Source of the DNA: Pseudoalteromonas xiamenensis
GTDB lineage: Bacteria; Pseudomonadota; Gammaproteobacteria; Enterobacterales; Alteromonadaceae
DNA length: 64,000 nucleotides
Reading direction: 5' to 3' (one strand)
NCBI RefSeq assembly: GCF_042431545.1
Contig: NZ_JBHLYX010000007.1
Shown here in pieces: positions 1 to 9,329 of this stretch (positions are counted from its first letter, which is position 1; each line of letters starts with the position of its first letter). The translations under genes were made by a program, and so were the position numbers. Under the pieces are notes generated by a model, which made no database searches, was not told where the DNA came from, and worked only from the letters and a program-made list of their open reading frames with translations.

Positions 1-345
1 GGTAAAATAGCTGCTGCATCCATCATTAGTAACCTACCTGAGCTCGGTTATATGACCAATAAACAAGCATCCGCATTAGTGGGGGTTGCACCAATAAACC
101 GAGAAAGAGGTCGCTTTAAAGGGATGCGAAAAATACAAGGTGGGCGTCATCAAGTGAGGACCGTTTTATACATGGCCATGATGTCGGCAATACAATCTAA
201 CCCGGTTTTTAAAGGCCAATATCAAAAGTTGGTGGCTGCAGGAAAACCGAAGAAAGTAGCACTCATTGCCTGTGTTAGGAAGATGATTGTTATCTTAAAT
301 TCGATGCTAAGAGACGGGGTAACTTGGGAAGCGCCAAAAGTCTAA
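1..345 (+). CDS. IS110-family transposase, C-terminal part (cut by window start)
   Basis: The frame is open from base 1, so this is the end of a longer gene. The visible 114 residues match the C-terminal transposase_20 (IS116/IS110/IS902) domain: a helix-hairpin-helix-like stretch with GVAPINRERG, then the basic GRHQVRTVLYMAM segment and a KPKKVALIACVRKM helix. IS110 enzymes are DEDD transposases that insert without long terminal inverted repeats, so the element edge cannot be read directly. The DEDD catalytic half would lie left of the window. It is not possible to tell from here whether the copy is intact. The gene decay just downstream (2.2-4.1 kb) fits a locus that has been disturbed. Confidence 0.85.
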   Translation, partial: GKIAAASIISNLPELGYMTNKQASALVGVAPINRERGRFKGMRKIQGGRHQVRTVLYMAMMSAIQSNPVFKGQYQKLVAAGKPKKVALIACVRKMIVILNSMLRDGVTWEAPKV

Positions 346-382
346 ATTTAATTATTGACGCCATAGTCTTGTTAAGTAGCGA

Positions 383-859
383 TTACTCATTGGTATAAAT
401 ATCAATTTCTTCGCTTTTACGAAGAATTTTATAAATTTTATCTTTGGGAGAATAAACTAAAACAGCCAAAGCTGATACCTCTCCGATATTGTTGCCTTCA
501 TCATCAGACTTTACAGCCGTACCCCAAAGTAAAATATCTTTGTAGCCATCAGAATTAAGGTCAATCAATTCATTGTTTAATAAGCCATTTTTAAAATAAC
601 TTAAATCATCATGTTTGTCGTAAAGTCGAACTAAAAATATACCCGGTAGCTCAATACCACCGTTACCTTTTGAGCTAATTGCGAATTCAATTTGAATAGT
701 TACATCTTTTCCTATTTCAACATTCTTTCGGATCATATCTGTCGATGGGGTTCCAGCATTAAGGCTTGGTAAGATAGAAGCTACATCAGAATTAGATATT
801 AAGTATTCAGCTTTTAACTGAAAACTAAATACAAGTAATAAAACTAGAATGGTACGCAT
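383..859 (-). CDS. hypothetical secreted protein
   Basis: This is a 158-residue protein of no family I recognise. I chose the ATG at 859 over an upstream GTG at 874 because AAGGA sits five bases before it and because the protein then starts directly with a signal peptide (MRTILVLLLVFSF, predicted cleavage after QLKA). The mature part is soluble and mixed. It contains an acidic DLNSDGYKD stretch followed by ILLWG, which resembles the Ca-binding loops of FG-GAP/VCBS beta-propeller proteins, and this may be a single such unit. It stands alone, facing the IS110 remnant tail to tail. A periplasmic or secreted location is inferred; the function is unknown. Confidence 0.6.
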   Translation of the reverse strand: MRTILVLLLVFSFQLKAEYLISNSDVASILPSLNAGTPSTDMIRKNVEIGKDVTIQIEFAISSKGNGGIELPGIFLVRLYDKHDDLSYFKNGLLNNELIDLNSDGYKDILLWGTAVKSDDEGNNIGEVSALAVLVYSPKDKIYKILRKSEEIDIYTNE

Positions 860-1294
860 ATGCTTCCTTGCCACATAACGTATTAGCGAGATTCTCGGTT
901 AAGGAAGTTATCCACAACCTTCTTTTATCCCACTATTAAATTTTTTCTTTAACAATAGCAATAAGTTACCAACAGTTTTTCCCTCAGACAATCAAAAAAG
1001 TGTTCAACAAAAACGAGACTTTACTTATTCGAGCCTTACTCGGCTCGCTATGTAATTTATTTTTTCTATGAATTTCATAGAGATACATTCTTTTACCACA
1101 TAACCGAGCCGTGTTTATCCATTACATAGCGTGCCATTTCTTTTAAATTTTATAGTTTACCATTTATGGAGACAAATCAAGGACTCAGATCTTGGATTGC
1201 GTGCAGTCTTCACATTGTAGGGCTTGATACTATAGACTCACGACGCAATCACTCGTAGATTAATATGGTTAAATTTTTACAGTCGCAAGGTTAA
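860..1294. other. non-coding gap rich in dyad symmetries
   Basis: No convincing gene lies here. The stretch holds several inverted repeats: CGAGCC/GGCTCG with a six-base spacer at 1030-1047, CGCTATGTAAT at 1046-1056 paired with ATTACATAGCG at 1121-1131, CTATGA-ATT-TCATAG at 1066-1080 inside that pair, and GATTGCGT at 1195-1202 paired with ACGCAATC at 1243-1250. The nested set at 1030-1131 could fold as one branched structure, or be the remains of a small non-autonomous element. The right end carries AAGG four bases before the hydrolase ATG at 1295. Confidence 0.5.
1030..1131. repeat. nested inverted repeats, possible small element or structured RNA
   Basis: Outer 11-bp arms at 1046-1056 and 1121-1131 are exact complements. 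A 15-bp palindrome sits between them at 1066-1080, and a 6-bp GC-rich stem (CGAGCC/GGCTCG) abuts the left arm. A second ACCGAGCCG copy lies at about 1103-1111, so the left stem could pair there instead. No target duplication is obvious. The nature of the element is inferred only. Confidence 0.35.
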
Positions 1295-2095
1295 ATGTTT
1301 ATTCAACGAATTCTTAGTCGCTTTTTTTTGGTTGCATCTCTATATGTTCTGGCGGTCTTGGTTGGTGTTCGGTTTTTCCTCGATGAATTGATTTTTGTCA
1401 CTACACCAAACGTTTTAACCAATGAAAGTTCAAGCTTCAACGTTAAGACTGGAGCATCTGAAGCAGTCGTTCGAATTTACCAAGCAAAAAATGATGACCG
1501 TTGCATCGTATTTTTCTCGGGACGTAATGGCGGGATCCCGAGATATGAGAAAGAAATATTCGAGCATTTACTTGCAGTGGGACGAAGTACATTCTCTAGC
1601 GTAACCGAGCTGGGTAATAATGCATTGGTGCAGATAAACAAAATTGGTGCATGTAGCATAGATAAATCAGTATTTGTAGGTCGTTCGCTTGGTGGGGCAT
1701 TAGCGGTTGAGTTAGCGGTCAAAAACCCACCTGCAGGTATTTTAGTTGATTCAATCGCACCTTCGCTTGCGGTCGCTATTCGTGCAAAGTTAAAGCAAAA
1801 TTGGTTCACTTTACCTGCTGCCTATTTACCACTAGACGTTTTCATGGCGTTTAATCCAAACGTTGAGACGGCTCTGTCTAAGCTAAATTCGAAAATCGTT
1901 ATCCTTCAGGGTTCACAAGATCAAGTGGCATCATATGATGAAGTTGCGGGTGCCGTTAGTTCGTTTCCAAATGTTAAGATTATCGAAGTCAAAGGTGCTA
2001 ACCATTCAAATGCCCACATTGTGGGCCAAAACCTATATTTAAAGGAGTTAGACCGTCTTTTCGAAAATATAGTACCGCCAATGCCTGAAATCTAA
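1295..2095 (+). CDS. membrane-anchored alpha/beta hydrolase
   Basis: The protein has 266 residues. An N-terminal hydrophobic helix (about residues 8-28) anchors it in the inner membrane or serves as an uncleaved signal. It is followed by an alpha/beta-hydrolase fold with the nucleophile elbow GRSLGG (Ser131), a likely acid Asp209 in GSQDQ and a likely base His237 in GANHSN. The layout resembles the periplasm-facing BEM46/YheT-like hydrolases that lack the usual HG oxyanion signature; here it is FFSGRNGG. The substrate cannot be read from sequence. It stands alone, preceded by the palindrome-rich gap, with AAGG four bases before the ATG. No terminator is clear after it. Confidence 0.75.
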   Translation: MFIQRILSRFFLVASLYVLAVLVGVRFFLDELIFVTTPNVLTNESSSFNVKTGASEAVVRIYQAKNDDRCIVFFSGRNGGIPRYEKEIFEHLLAVGRSTFSSVTELGNNALVQINKIGACSIDKSVFVGRSLGGALAVELAVKNPPAGILVDSIAPSLAVAIRAKLKQNWFTLPAAYLPLDVFMAFNPNVETALSKLNSKIVILQGSQDQVASYDEVAGAVSSFPNVKIIEVKGANHSNAHIVGQNLYLKELDRLFENIVPPMPEI

Positions 2096-2267
2096 CAAGG
2101 TACTCAGGCGAACCTTCACCTACGTTTTAGCCGGCTTGGTCCAGCATTATCCATAACCACGTATGGCACATTCAAAACTGTCAGATTTGATTTAACCGCT
2201 GTTTTCTAATCTGACAGTTAGGGTTAAGACGGATTAAACTAAATTCGCTTAAGCGTCATCGGTTTTT

Positions 2268-3638
2268 TTAATCATAGGTGTAACGACCAGTGCTCGAATA
2301 CCCGGTTGCTAAACCAACAGGTGACCAACCAAACTCTTTGTTATTTTTCGCCCAATTGCTGCTCCATAGATAATGGAATGCAGAAGCTAGTTCCATTAAA
2401 TGTAAATCCGAGTTCTGCTTGATCTTGAGTGTCCCTAAACGAGTTGAAGGTAGGTCGCCTACCACACCAAGTTGATTGCGCTTCGCTTTATCAAAGGCGC
2501 CTTGCTTGTTGTTCCAACGATTTGCTAGGCTAAATCCTGTACATAGGTCGAGTTGCTGCCATTGCTTTTCTTTAATCTCGACGGCTTCTAACTTTTTGCT
2601 ATTGAGCTCTACTGGTTTTGCAATCACCGCTTGTACATTTGTTGGAATGTTCATATCTGTCGTTGACTTGCCTATCGCTTCCGCCATTACTCGACGTAGC
2701 CAGAGCCAAGCTTCGTTGTACTGTTCTGGATTTGAACGCAATTAAAACGTTCCTGAACTCATCCACGCTGCAGGGTAAAAGAAACTGAGCCAAGAATAAT
2801 CTGGATAATGTCCAACTTGTCCATGGCCTCTGCATGCTTGGATCCCTGGTGCGTTAGGTGCTGCTGCACAATCCGTGTCACTCGCAAACACCCACAACGA
2901 TCCCGTCCACGTACTTTGCTGCCAAATCTCCGGCGTCGAGTTTTTTGGACAATAAACATTGTTCAACGTGCCCGCACCATTCAAGTCTTTGCTAGCAATA
3001 CCGCTAAAATCTTGGTGTGCCCATGTATCAGCTAGCACATGCATGCGGATCCCTAAAAATATGTGGGCCAAACGCTCAATGTTCGCGGTTGTTAAACGAC
3101 GAGGATTGCCGTTTTTATCGACGCCAAACTCTGTATTCAACGCCTTTTGCAAACCTTGCTGAGCTTCCTGTCCATTGGTGATTTTCGACAGTGCTATCAG
3201 TGATTTAAAGCGTTCTATCGTATCCAAAATCATGTCATGTGCGAATTTGCTGTAAGGGCGACACAATAACGTTCCTTTGATACCGGAACGAGTCTCACGT
3301 GCTTTGAAGCGTTTACGAAAATCCGCTTGCCATGCATATACATCGCGACCTTGCGCACTGTACTGTAAGTTGCCTGGTGGAAAGTGAAAGGCATTCCACA
3401 AGTCATCTTGATAATCAATTGCCATTTTGGCACCTATTGTCTGACAAGAGAGTTGTGGGACATCTATTGAGAGTAAATTATTACCTGATTGATCGACTAT
3501 CGACCAATACGACCAGAAATCTGAATTGTAAAAATCAACGTACTCTGCCGCATTACCTATCAACTGTGCTTGCTCTGCACTAAACCCCGCGCTTTTTGCT
3601 GCACTCGCAGTACCGTAGAAATGAAAGTCAGTATCCAT
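2268..3638 (-). pseudogene. DUF6765 family protein, interrupted by in-frame TAA
   Basis: Two open frames, 3638-2745 (298 codons) and 2741-2268 (157 codons), lie in the same reading frame and are separated only by TAA at 2744-2742. Together they give one protein of about 456 residues. The start MDTDFHFYG followed by an alanine-rich helix and AAEYVDFYN matches the opening of DUF6765 proteins, and RLAHIFLGIRMHVLADTWAHQDFSG fits the helical metal-binding-like core. The ATG at 3638 is preceded by GGAG at good spacing; an in-frame start further upstream lacks one. One base change in TAA would restore the gene. The simplest reading is a recent nonsense mutation; read-through or a sequencing error are alternatives. 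The tail retains a normal composition, which fits recent loss. Confidence 0.7.
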
Positions 3639-3864
3639 TAAAAATCTCCATTGGTTAAATAACGGCTGCCAACATCTGGGCAGTCCATCCAATGTAGAAA
3701 TATTAAAAAAGCGAAACTCAGGGATTCTGATTAAAAATTGACGTTATCTTCGTTACAACAAGTCGTTAAATTGCATCTTTGGTAAAGTACATAGCAAACG
3801 CACGAAGCCACTAACTTTTGCGTTAGATACACCGAGCCGTTTTACTGACCACTCATCGAACAAA

Positions 3865-4104
3865 TCAGGGGGTCATTTGAAGCTCTTTTGGCCAAAGTGA
3901 GGTTTGCATTTGGTCATTGAATTTCAGCGTCTCAACTCGCCAGCCCAGTGAATATTGCTCTTTGTTCACTTGTCCTTCGCGTAATTTGGTTGGCGTTTTG
4001 AGCGCCAAGCGTGCTTTTTCAGACAGATAACCCGTGTCATGTGTCGCTTGTGCCATTTTGACTAATTCCGAGGATGTACTGATGAAACCGCCACCACCAC
4101 ACAA
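3865..4104 (-). pseudogene. remnant of a beta-lactamase-like serine hydrolase
   Basis: About 79 codons remain, resembling the C-terminal third of class C beta-lactamase/PBP-type serine hydrolases. GGGGFISTSSELVKMA is the typical segment after the active-site lid, and YSLGWRV is typical of the strand before the KTG/HGG box. The SxxK and YxN motifs and the C-terminal catalytic box are absent, and the sequence loses similarity after SLGWRVE. The only start available is a TTG. I read it as a gene fragment left by deletion, not a functional small protein. It lies next to the broken DUF6765 gene. Confidence 0.6.
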
Positions 4105-4185
4105 AAAGCTTCTGTGTCGTTTGGTCGTTGATTGTATGACTAGGCAGACACGTTGAAAATCCGCCTAGTTCCTTGTGTGATTTTG

Positions 4186-5571
4186 CTAAAGATCCGTCAC
4201 TGACTTATTTGCAAGGTCTGCAATGACTTGAGAAGTCGCCAGAGGATTATCGGTAAGTACGACATCAGGTTTGATTTGTTCATGAGCGCTGCCACCCACG
4301 GGCCTTTCAAGATAGAATCGCGGGCTGACCGCAAGTAATCCTGAATTTGGCAATGTAAAAAACTGAATACCACCAGTTTGCCAAGCATATCCACCCGAAG
4401 GTTCTCCCACAATTTGGGCAAAGCCAAAGTCCTGCATTGTGTTGGTAAACAAAATGGCCGAAGAGTATGTAAGCGCACCAACTACAACAGATACTTTACC
4501 TTTAAATTTAAGCGGCTCATCAGCAACAACCGGTTCGTATTTATCGTAATTTTTGCTCAAGACATCACCTACTACTTCTCCTTCGTCTTGATACTTGGCT
4601 AAAATCTTTTTGGTATAACGACGTGTATGGCGATATGGTTTGTCAGCAAGGTAACGTAGTAGCCCTGTTTTCCATGTGTCGTCATCTCCTCCTGGATTTT
4701 GACGCACATCGATAATCAAATGCTCAATCTGTTTCTCTTTCAACGTTTGGAACACATTTTTGGTAAAGTCATAAAACGCTTTTTTGTCTTCCCACCAGAA
4801 CTCGTTAATTGTCAGAAGCGCTTGCTTATTGTCGAGCAACGTAAATTGAAACGTATCTTCAAAACTTTTTGTACGCATTGCGCTGGGTAATTGAGTTGAA
4901 CCCTCTAACGCCAATTTTACTTGCTGCTTGTTATGTTCAAGCTCAACATTAAATTGCGGCGTCGGGTTGACAAATAACCAGTAAAAAAGTGCAAATTTAT
5001 TACTTAATAGCGCTTCTTTGTGCCTTACGGTATCGCCGTAGGTACGTTCAATCAACGTTTGATAAATGCTTGAAACTGGCAAGCCATTAATGGATTTAAG
5101 CTCCGCATTTTGGTACTCACTGAATTCACCTCCAAGCTTTGAACGAACGTAGACTTTGCTGTCTTTAACCGTTACTTCAAATGGCAACAGGGCTTGGTGT
5201 TCATCAATAATACTCTTTGCTAGTTTCTTTTGACTGCAGACCATAATACTCATGTGACCATCGTGAAATTGTCCGTTATAGACCGCGAGTTTATTGATGA
5301 ACGCTTTAGTCGTAAGTGGCGCCGTTAGGCTATCTCTGAGCGATTCAATTGACGCTTTAAGTTGAGTAGGATCGGTAACGCGGATACCTAAGTCAGGGTG
5401 CGTGTTATCCATAAATGTTTGCCAAGCGTTGATGTCTTGCTGCATTTGCTCAACGGTGAGTATTTTTTCTAGCGCCCCGACCGCTGAAGTCTGGTTTGCT
5501 ATTGAAGCAAAAGAAAGCAACGAGAAGCCAAGCACTAGCCCTACTTTGATGTGTTGAAGATAAGCGCGCAT
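4186..5571 (-). CDS. S41-family (tail-specific protease-like) peptidase, exported
   Basis: This 461-residue protein begins with a signal peptide (hydrophobic core VGLVLGFSLLSFA, then IANQ). The ATG at 5571 is preceded by AGGA six bases away; the longer frame to 5685 adds an unlikely leader that runs into recQ. The C-terminal half is an S41 protease core: the strand LLTINEFWW, the segment HLIIDVRQNPGGDD, and GALTYSSAILF, which carries the probable nucleophile serine near residue 370. A PDZ-like region may precede it (LKSINGLPVSSIY). Processing of periplasmic or outer-membrane proteins is the family role; the substrate is unknown. It lies about 100 bases downstream of the helicase gene on the same strand, and co-transcription is possible. 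Confidence 0.8.
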   Translation of the reverse strand: MRAYLQHIKVGLVLGFSLLSFASIANQTSAVGALEKILTVEQMQQDINAWQTFMDNTHPDLGIRVTDPTQLKASIESLRDSLTAPLTTKAFINKLAVYNGQFHDGHMSIMVCSQKKLAKSIIDEHQALLPFEVTVKDSKVYVRSKLGGEFSEYQNAELKSINGLPVSSIYQTLIERTYGDTVRHKEALLSNKFALFYWLFVNPTPQFNVELEHNKQQVKLALEGSTQLPSAMRTKSFEDTFQFTLLDNKQALLTINEFWWEDKKAFYDFTKNVFQTLKEKQIEHLIIDVRQNPGGDDDTWKTGLLRYLADKPYRHTRRYTKKILAKYQDEGEVVGDVLSKNYDKYEPVVADEPLKFKGKVSVVVGALTYSSAILFTNTMQDFGFAQIVGEPSGGYAWQTGGIQFFTLPNSGLLAVSPRFYLERPVGGSAHEQIKPDVVLTDNPLATSQVIADLANKSVTDL

Positions 5572-5671
5572 TCGAATTCCTTTTTTAATTCTAATTATTA
5601 TTTGGCTGTCACAAGCCGTTGTTATTGTTATGACGAAGGTATTCAACAAATGGTTTAAAGGAAAAAAATTT

Positions 5672-7654
5672 TTAACTTTCTTCAATAATCCCGAAAATAC
5701 CCAAGCGCTTTAAAGTAGCCTCTATATCAGCAAAGCGGTGTTTTTCACAGCTGCCAAATCCAGGCATTTGCCGCAATTTGAAACGAGACATCTTCGGTGT
5801 CAGTAAACCACTTAAAAAGCGAGTTCGAAGTCGTGGCGACGCCTTTTCCCCTGCTTGTGCGAGATGTTTATTCATTCTAAAAATCGTTTCCCTGAGCGCT
5901 TCGTCGCTAGGCCACTGAGCTTGTTGATACTGCTCAAATATCGCCACTTTTCCCTGACACACACTGCAATGACCACAGTGACTTGGGCCTTGCGCATCAG
6001 AAAAATAGTCACATAAATTTTGTGACAAACAACGTGCCGATTGGAAAAAGCGAAGCATCGTGTGTATACGCTTAATTTCTGCTTTTTCTTTTTCTTGAAA
6101 GTAGTTTGTCAGTTCGCCTTGCAACGCTTGTACTGCCAACGCCTGCTTATCAACCCGATAGACCTGCGTAAGTACTTTGCTTTCAAATTCGATAAGCCCT
6201 TTTTGTTGCAAATACTCCATAATCGTCAACAGCTTGGCGTTATCAATTTGTCCTTGATTAAAGAGCCCTTCAACATCAATGGTCGCCCAGCTCCGCTTCA
6301 TCTCTGAAAATCGAAAAATAGTCTGAAGCGTCGTTTGACGACTCTCGTCAAAGTGCGAGAAAAGCTGTTTTTCGGTGACTAAAAGCTTGAAACGCATTTG
6401 TGCATAAAACGCGTACTGTGCGGCTAACACACCTCGCAATTCGAGTTGTACCAACAAGGTTTTCAGTACCAGTTGCTTTATATCCGTTTCGGTTGAAACT
6501 CTTGAATCTACTACGTTCCATTGATTATCGTTATCCACCTCGTTGGTAATTAGTGAAAGTAGATTTTCTATGGATTGCGCTTCTGGCGTATCGCCGTATA
6601 TAAAGTTTTCAAGTGTATTCAGGCCGTCAAGAGACCCAAGTACAACACAAAAAGATTGTTCGCCATCTCGCCCAGCACGACCAATTTCTTGCGCATAGTT
6701 TTCTAATGATTTAGGCAACTCATAATGAACAACAAAACGAATATTGGACTTATCTACCCCCATACCAAAGGCAATTGTCGCGACGACGACATCAATTTCG
6801 TCAGCCATAAACGCAGCTTGTACCGCCTGTCGAGTCGTGTCGTCCATGCCTGCATGATAGGCTTTGGCTTTTAGTCCCGCCGCTTGCAGTTGCTTTGCAA
6901 CGTCTTCTGCTTGCTGTTGCAAGCTGACATAAACTATCGAAGCGCCAGGTTTTTTGCTTAACGCTTTGACCAAATAGGGCATTTTCTCATCGGGCGATTT
7001 TGGCACAACACTCAAATGTAGGTTGGGTCGATAAAACCCTGTTTGAATGATATTGTTTGGAGAAATAGCAAAACGCTGTGCCATATCCATTTGCACCTTT
7101 TTGGTCGCCGTCGCGGTTAGGAGCAACACTTGAGGGATTTGCAACTGTTGTTGGTAAAACGGCAATTTGATGTAATCTGGTCTGAAATTATGGCCCCATT
7201 CAGAAATACAATGCGCTTCGTCGACCACTAACATTGAAATCGGAATATTGGCTATCCATTGTCTAAATCGCTCGTTCTTCAACCGTTCAACCGACACCAT
7301 CAATATTTTAAGTTCGCCCGATTGGATTTGCGCCATGATGTGTTGCTGCTCAGCTTTGCTTTGTGAGCTTTCAATGCTGGCTGCAGCTATCCCTTTAGAT
7401 CGCAAAAACGCGACTTGATCTTGCATCAACGCGAGTAATGGAGAGACAACTAATGTTAGTTTGGGCAACAGCAAAGCGGGCAATTGATAGCACAACGATT
7501 TGCCTGAACCTGTAGGAAAAATGGCAATTGCACTTTGACCATTTAACAAATGCGTCATAGTTTCTCTTTGCCCACTTCTAAAACTGGAAAATCCAAAATG
7601 TTGGCGTAAGCTTGTATCCAGTCGGGCATCGATGTGTTCATCAAGACGTTCCAT
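5672..7654 (-). CDS. RecQ-family ATP-dependent DNA helicase
   Basis: The protein has 660 residues. The RecQ order of motifs is clear: motif 0 FRSGQ, Walker A FPTGSGKS (about 46-53), VVDEAHCISEWGH (DEAH box 145-148), TATAT, and the second RecA lobe with YHAGM, GMGVDKSNIR and QEIGRAGRDG. A four-cysteine zinc-binding subdomain follows (CLSQNLC and CGHCSVC). The C-terminal 80 residues do not look like a standard HRDC domain. These enzymes unwind 3'-tailed DNA in recombination and fork repair. It is longer and more divergent than E. coli RecQ (609 residues), so it may be a second RecQ paralogue; I therefore give no symbol. An S41 peptidase gene lies downstream on the same strand. Confidence 0.92.
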   Translation of the reverse strand: MERLDEHIDARLDTSLRQHFGFSSFRSGQRETMTHLLNGQSAIAIFPTGSGKSLCYQLPALLLPKLTLVVSPLLALMQDQVAFLRSKGIAAASIESSQSKAEQQHIMAQIQSGELKILMVSVERLKNERFRQWIANIPISMLVVDEAHCISEWGHNFRPDYIKLPFYQQQLQIPQVLLLTATATKKVQMDMAQRFAISPNNIIQTGFYRPNLHLSVVPKSPDEKMPYLVKALSKKPGASIVYVSLQQQAEDVAKQLQAAGLKAKAYHAGMDDTTRQAVQAAFMADEIDVVVATIAFGMGVDKSNIRFVVHYELPKSLENYAQEIGRAGRDGEQSFCVVLGSLDGLNTLENFIYGDTPEAQSIENLLSLITNEVDNDNQWNVVDSRVSTETDIKQLVLKTLLVQLELRGVLAAQYAFYAQMRFKLLVTEKQLFSHFDESRQTTLQTIFRFSEMKRSWATIDVEGLFNQGQIDNAKLLTIMEYLQQKGLIEFESKVLTQVYRVDKQALAVQALQGELTNYFQEKEKAEIKRIHTMLRFFQSARCLSQNLCDYFSDAQGPSHCGHCSVCQGKVAIFEQYQQAQWPSDEALRETIFRMNKHLAQAGEKASPRLRTRFLSGLLTPKMSRFKLRQMPGFGSCEKHRFADIEATLKRLGIFGIIEES

Positions 7655-7743
7655 CGATTTGTCTCACTAAATTCTATTCACTGACGCAAAAGTATCACAA
7701 TTTCTCGCTAGAGTGAGAAAAACCAGAGTAGGATCGAAATACC

Positions 7744-9249
7744 ATGGCGCCAAGGTTACTGATTTTCAACTTCGATGGGACGGGGAATGAGCCGCGAGAC
7801 ACCGAACAATTTGCTTCGGAACATTTTAAAGAAGACTCCGCTATTTCCAACATCCTCAAACTTCACCTTCTTTTCGGTGGAAAACTCCACCCTCAAGCTC
7901 CCAGTTATTTTACCGACCAACTCAGTTTCTATTATGCCGGAATCGGCTCTCAAGGCAGTGCCGTTAAGCGTGTTCTCAATCAGATCCTTGCCCCTCGCAA
8001 TATTGAAGTTGCTGCGATATTAAATGAGGCACTTAGAGACTTTAAACAACATCACCAACCGAGTGATGTGATTGTTTTGACTGGCTTTAGCCGTGGTGCT
8101 GCTCTAGCTCGACGTTTTGCAACGTGTTTAGAACAATTTATAGAAGACCACGTTTACTTGTGCGTGTTTGATACTGTTGCTTCGTTAGGTTTATCAAAAA
8201 TTGCCAAAGCGACCTGTGGTGCGGAACATGTAATTTTTAGTAGTTGTGACGTAGCACATAACGTTGAGCAAGCTTTGCACTGTGTTTCTCTTGACGATAA
8301 GCGCCGGGCATTTGAACCTACGCTGTTCAATGCCGCAGACAACGTAAAAGAAATATGGTTTGCGGGCGCTCATTCTGACGTCGGCGGCGGTTTTTACCGT
8401 GATGGTCTTTCCGATGTATGCTTGCGCTACGCTATCGAATGGTTAATTGATCTACCAATCGGCATTCGGCTGCTGACGTCTAAACAGATAGACTATTCTG
8501 CGTTGTTGCCACTTGATGGTGGATTACTCATCGATGAAGACGACTTAGCCATTCACCCTAATCCACTTGCGATTAGCCACCAGCAAGACTACCTCTGGTT
8601 TGCGACCAATCTTCGACCCATTGACCGTCAATGTGTTGTGATGGAAAACGATACGGTGAGTGAACACTTACCACTCATCCACCACTCCGTTGCAAGTAGG
8701 ATATTTAACCTTGCTTCGTATCGCCCCGAGTCACTTAAGGGGTTAAACTATCGATTAGAATACCCCAATGGTGAAACGCTAACATTCCGGGGGTTGTCCG
8801 CTCACATTGAACTTACCCAACAGAATTTAACCGTGCTTCAACCCGGACAAACTGCAATGTGTGCCGTTTATGCCTGCGAGCTCTTTAATTCAACAGGCAT
8901 TTTACTGCAAAAAGGGGCAACGTATCGTTTTTCACCGGTGCAAGACAGCTATTGGTTTGATAATGGTACGCGTGTTAATGCATGTGGCTGGCAACGAGAG
9001 CATATTACGATTGCACAAAAATCGATGCCAATTAGCATGATGGAACCGTTCCGACGATTGCCAAATGCAAATTGGTTTTCGCTCATCGGGTCCATTAACA
9101 AAAACGACGCCCATGCTTTTGCGATTAACGAAGGCGCCGATGTGAAGATTTTGGAAAGCGGAGAATTTACGCCATTTGCCAACGATATCCAACGTTACTA
9201 TGGCGCAAATGCGGGTAAGATCCGAGTCAACGTGACACGACTAGGGTAG
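7744..9249 (+). CDS. DUF2235 alpha/beta hydrolase (Tle1-like fold)
   Basis: This 501-residue protein matches the DUF2235 hydrolase family, which includes type VI lipase effectors of the Tle1 class. It opens with LLIFNFDGTGNEP and has YYAGIGSQG, the nucleophile elbow GFSRGAA (Ser116), VFDTVASLG (Asp143) and AHSDVGGGF (His210). The C-terminal 200 residues are beta-rich and unrecognised. There is no signal peptide. No VgrG, PAAR, Hcp or immunity gene lies nearby, so a secreted-effector role is not supported by context; a cytosolic phospholipase or esterase is equally possible. It is divergent from recQ and closed by a strong hairpin terminator shared with the convergent regulator gene. Confidence 0.8.
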   Translation: MAPRLLIFNFDGTGNEPRDTEQFASEHFKEDSAISNILKLHLLFGGKLHPQAPSYFTDQLSFYYAGIGSQGSAVKRVLNQILAPRNIEVAAILNEALRDFKQHHQPSDVIVLTGFSRGAALARRFATCLEQFIEDHVYLCVFDTVASLGLSKIAKATCGAEHVIFSSCDVAHNVEQALHCVSLDDKRRAFEPTLFNAADNVKEIWFAGAHSDVGGGFYRDGLSDVCLRYAIEWLIDLPIGIRLLTSKQIDYSALLPLDGGLLIDEDDLAIHPNPLAISHQQDYLWFATNLRPIDRQCVVMENDTVSEHLPLIHHSVASRIFNLASYRPESLKGLNYRLEYPNGETLTFRGLSAHIELTQQNLTVLQPGQTAMCAVYACELFNSTGILLQKGATYRFSPVQDSYWFDNGTRVNACGWQREHITIAQKSMPISMMEPFRRLPNANWFSLIGSINKNDAHAFAINEGADVKILESGEFTPFANDIQRYYGANAGKIRVNVTRLG

Positions 9250-9276
9250 CCCTGCGGTTACTCAAGTTTTAACATG

Positions 9277-9316
9277 AAAAGCCACAAAGTAGATGTTCTA
9301 TTTTTTGTGGCTTTTT
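9277..9316. terminator. bidirectional intrinsic terminator
   Basis: AAAAGCCACAAA pairs with TTTGTGGCTTTT across a 12-15-base loop, with T-runs on both strands. It separates the convergent DUF2235 and XRE-cupin genes. Confidence 0.85.
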
Positions 9317-9329
9317 TGTGCTCAGGCAG

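Noticed and set aside
868..905. Integron attC site
   Set aside because: CATAAC and GTTAAGG look tempting, but the core sites do not fit RYYYAAC/GTTRRRY with proper pairing, and no integrase or cassette array is seen.
2268..2741. Separate 157-codon gene
   Set aside because: It is in the same frame as the upstream DUF6765 frame, starts at a TTG directly after TAA without ribosome site, and continues that protein.
3785..3840. Second attC-like stretch (ACTAAC...GTTAG)
   Set aside because: The left core fails RYYYAAC and there is no matching inner pair.
5572..5685. Longer N-terminus of the S41 peptidase
   Set aside because: It runs into the helicase gene and moves the signal peptide inside; the ATG at 5571 has a good ribosome site.
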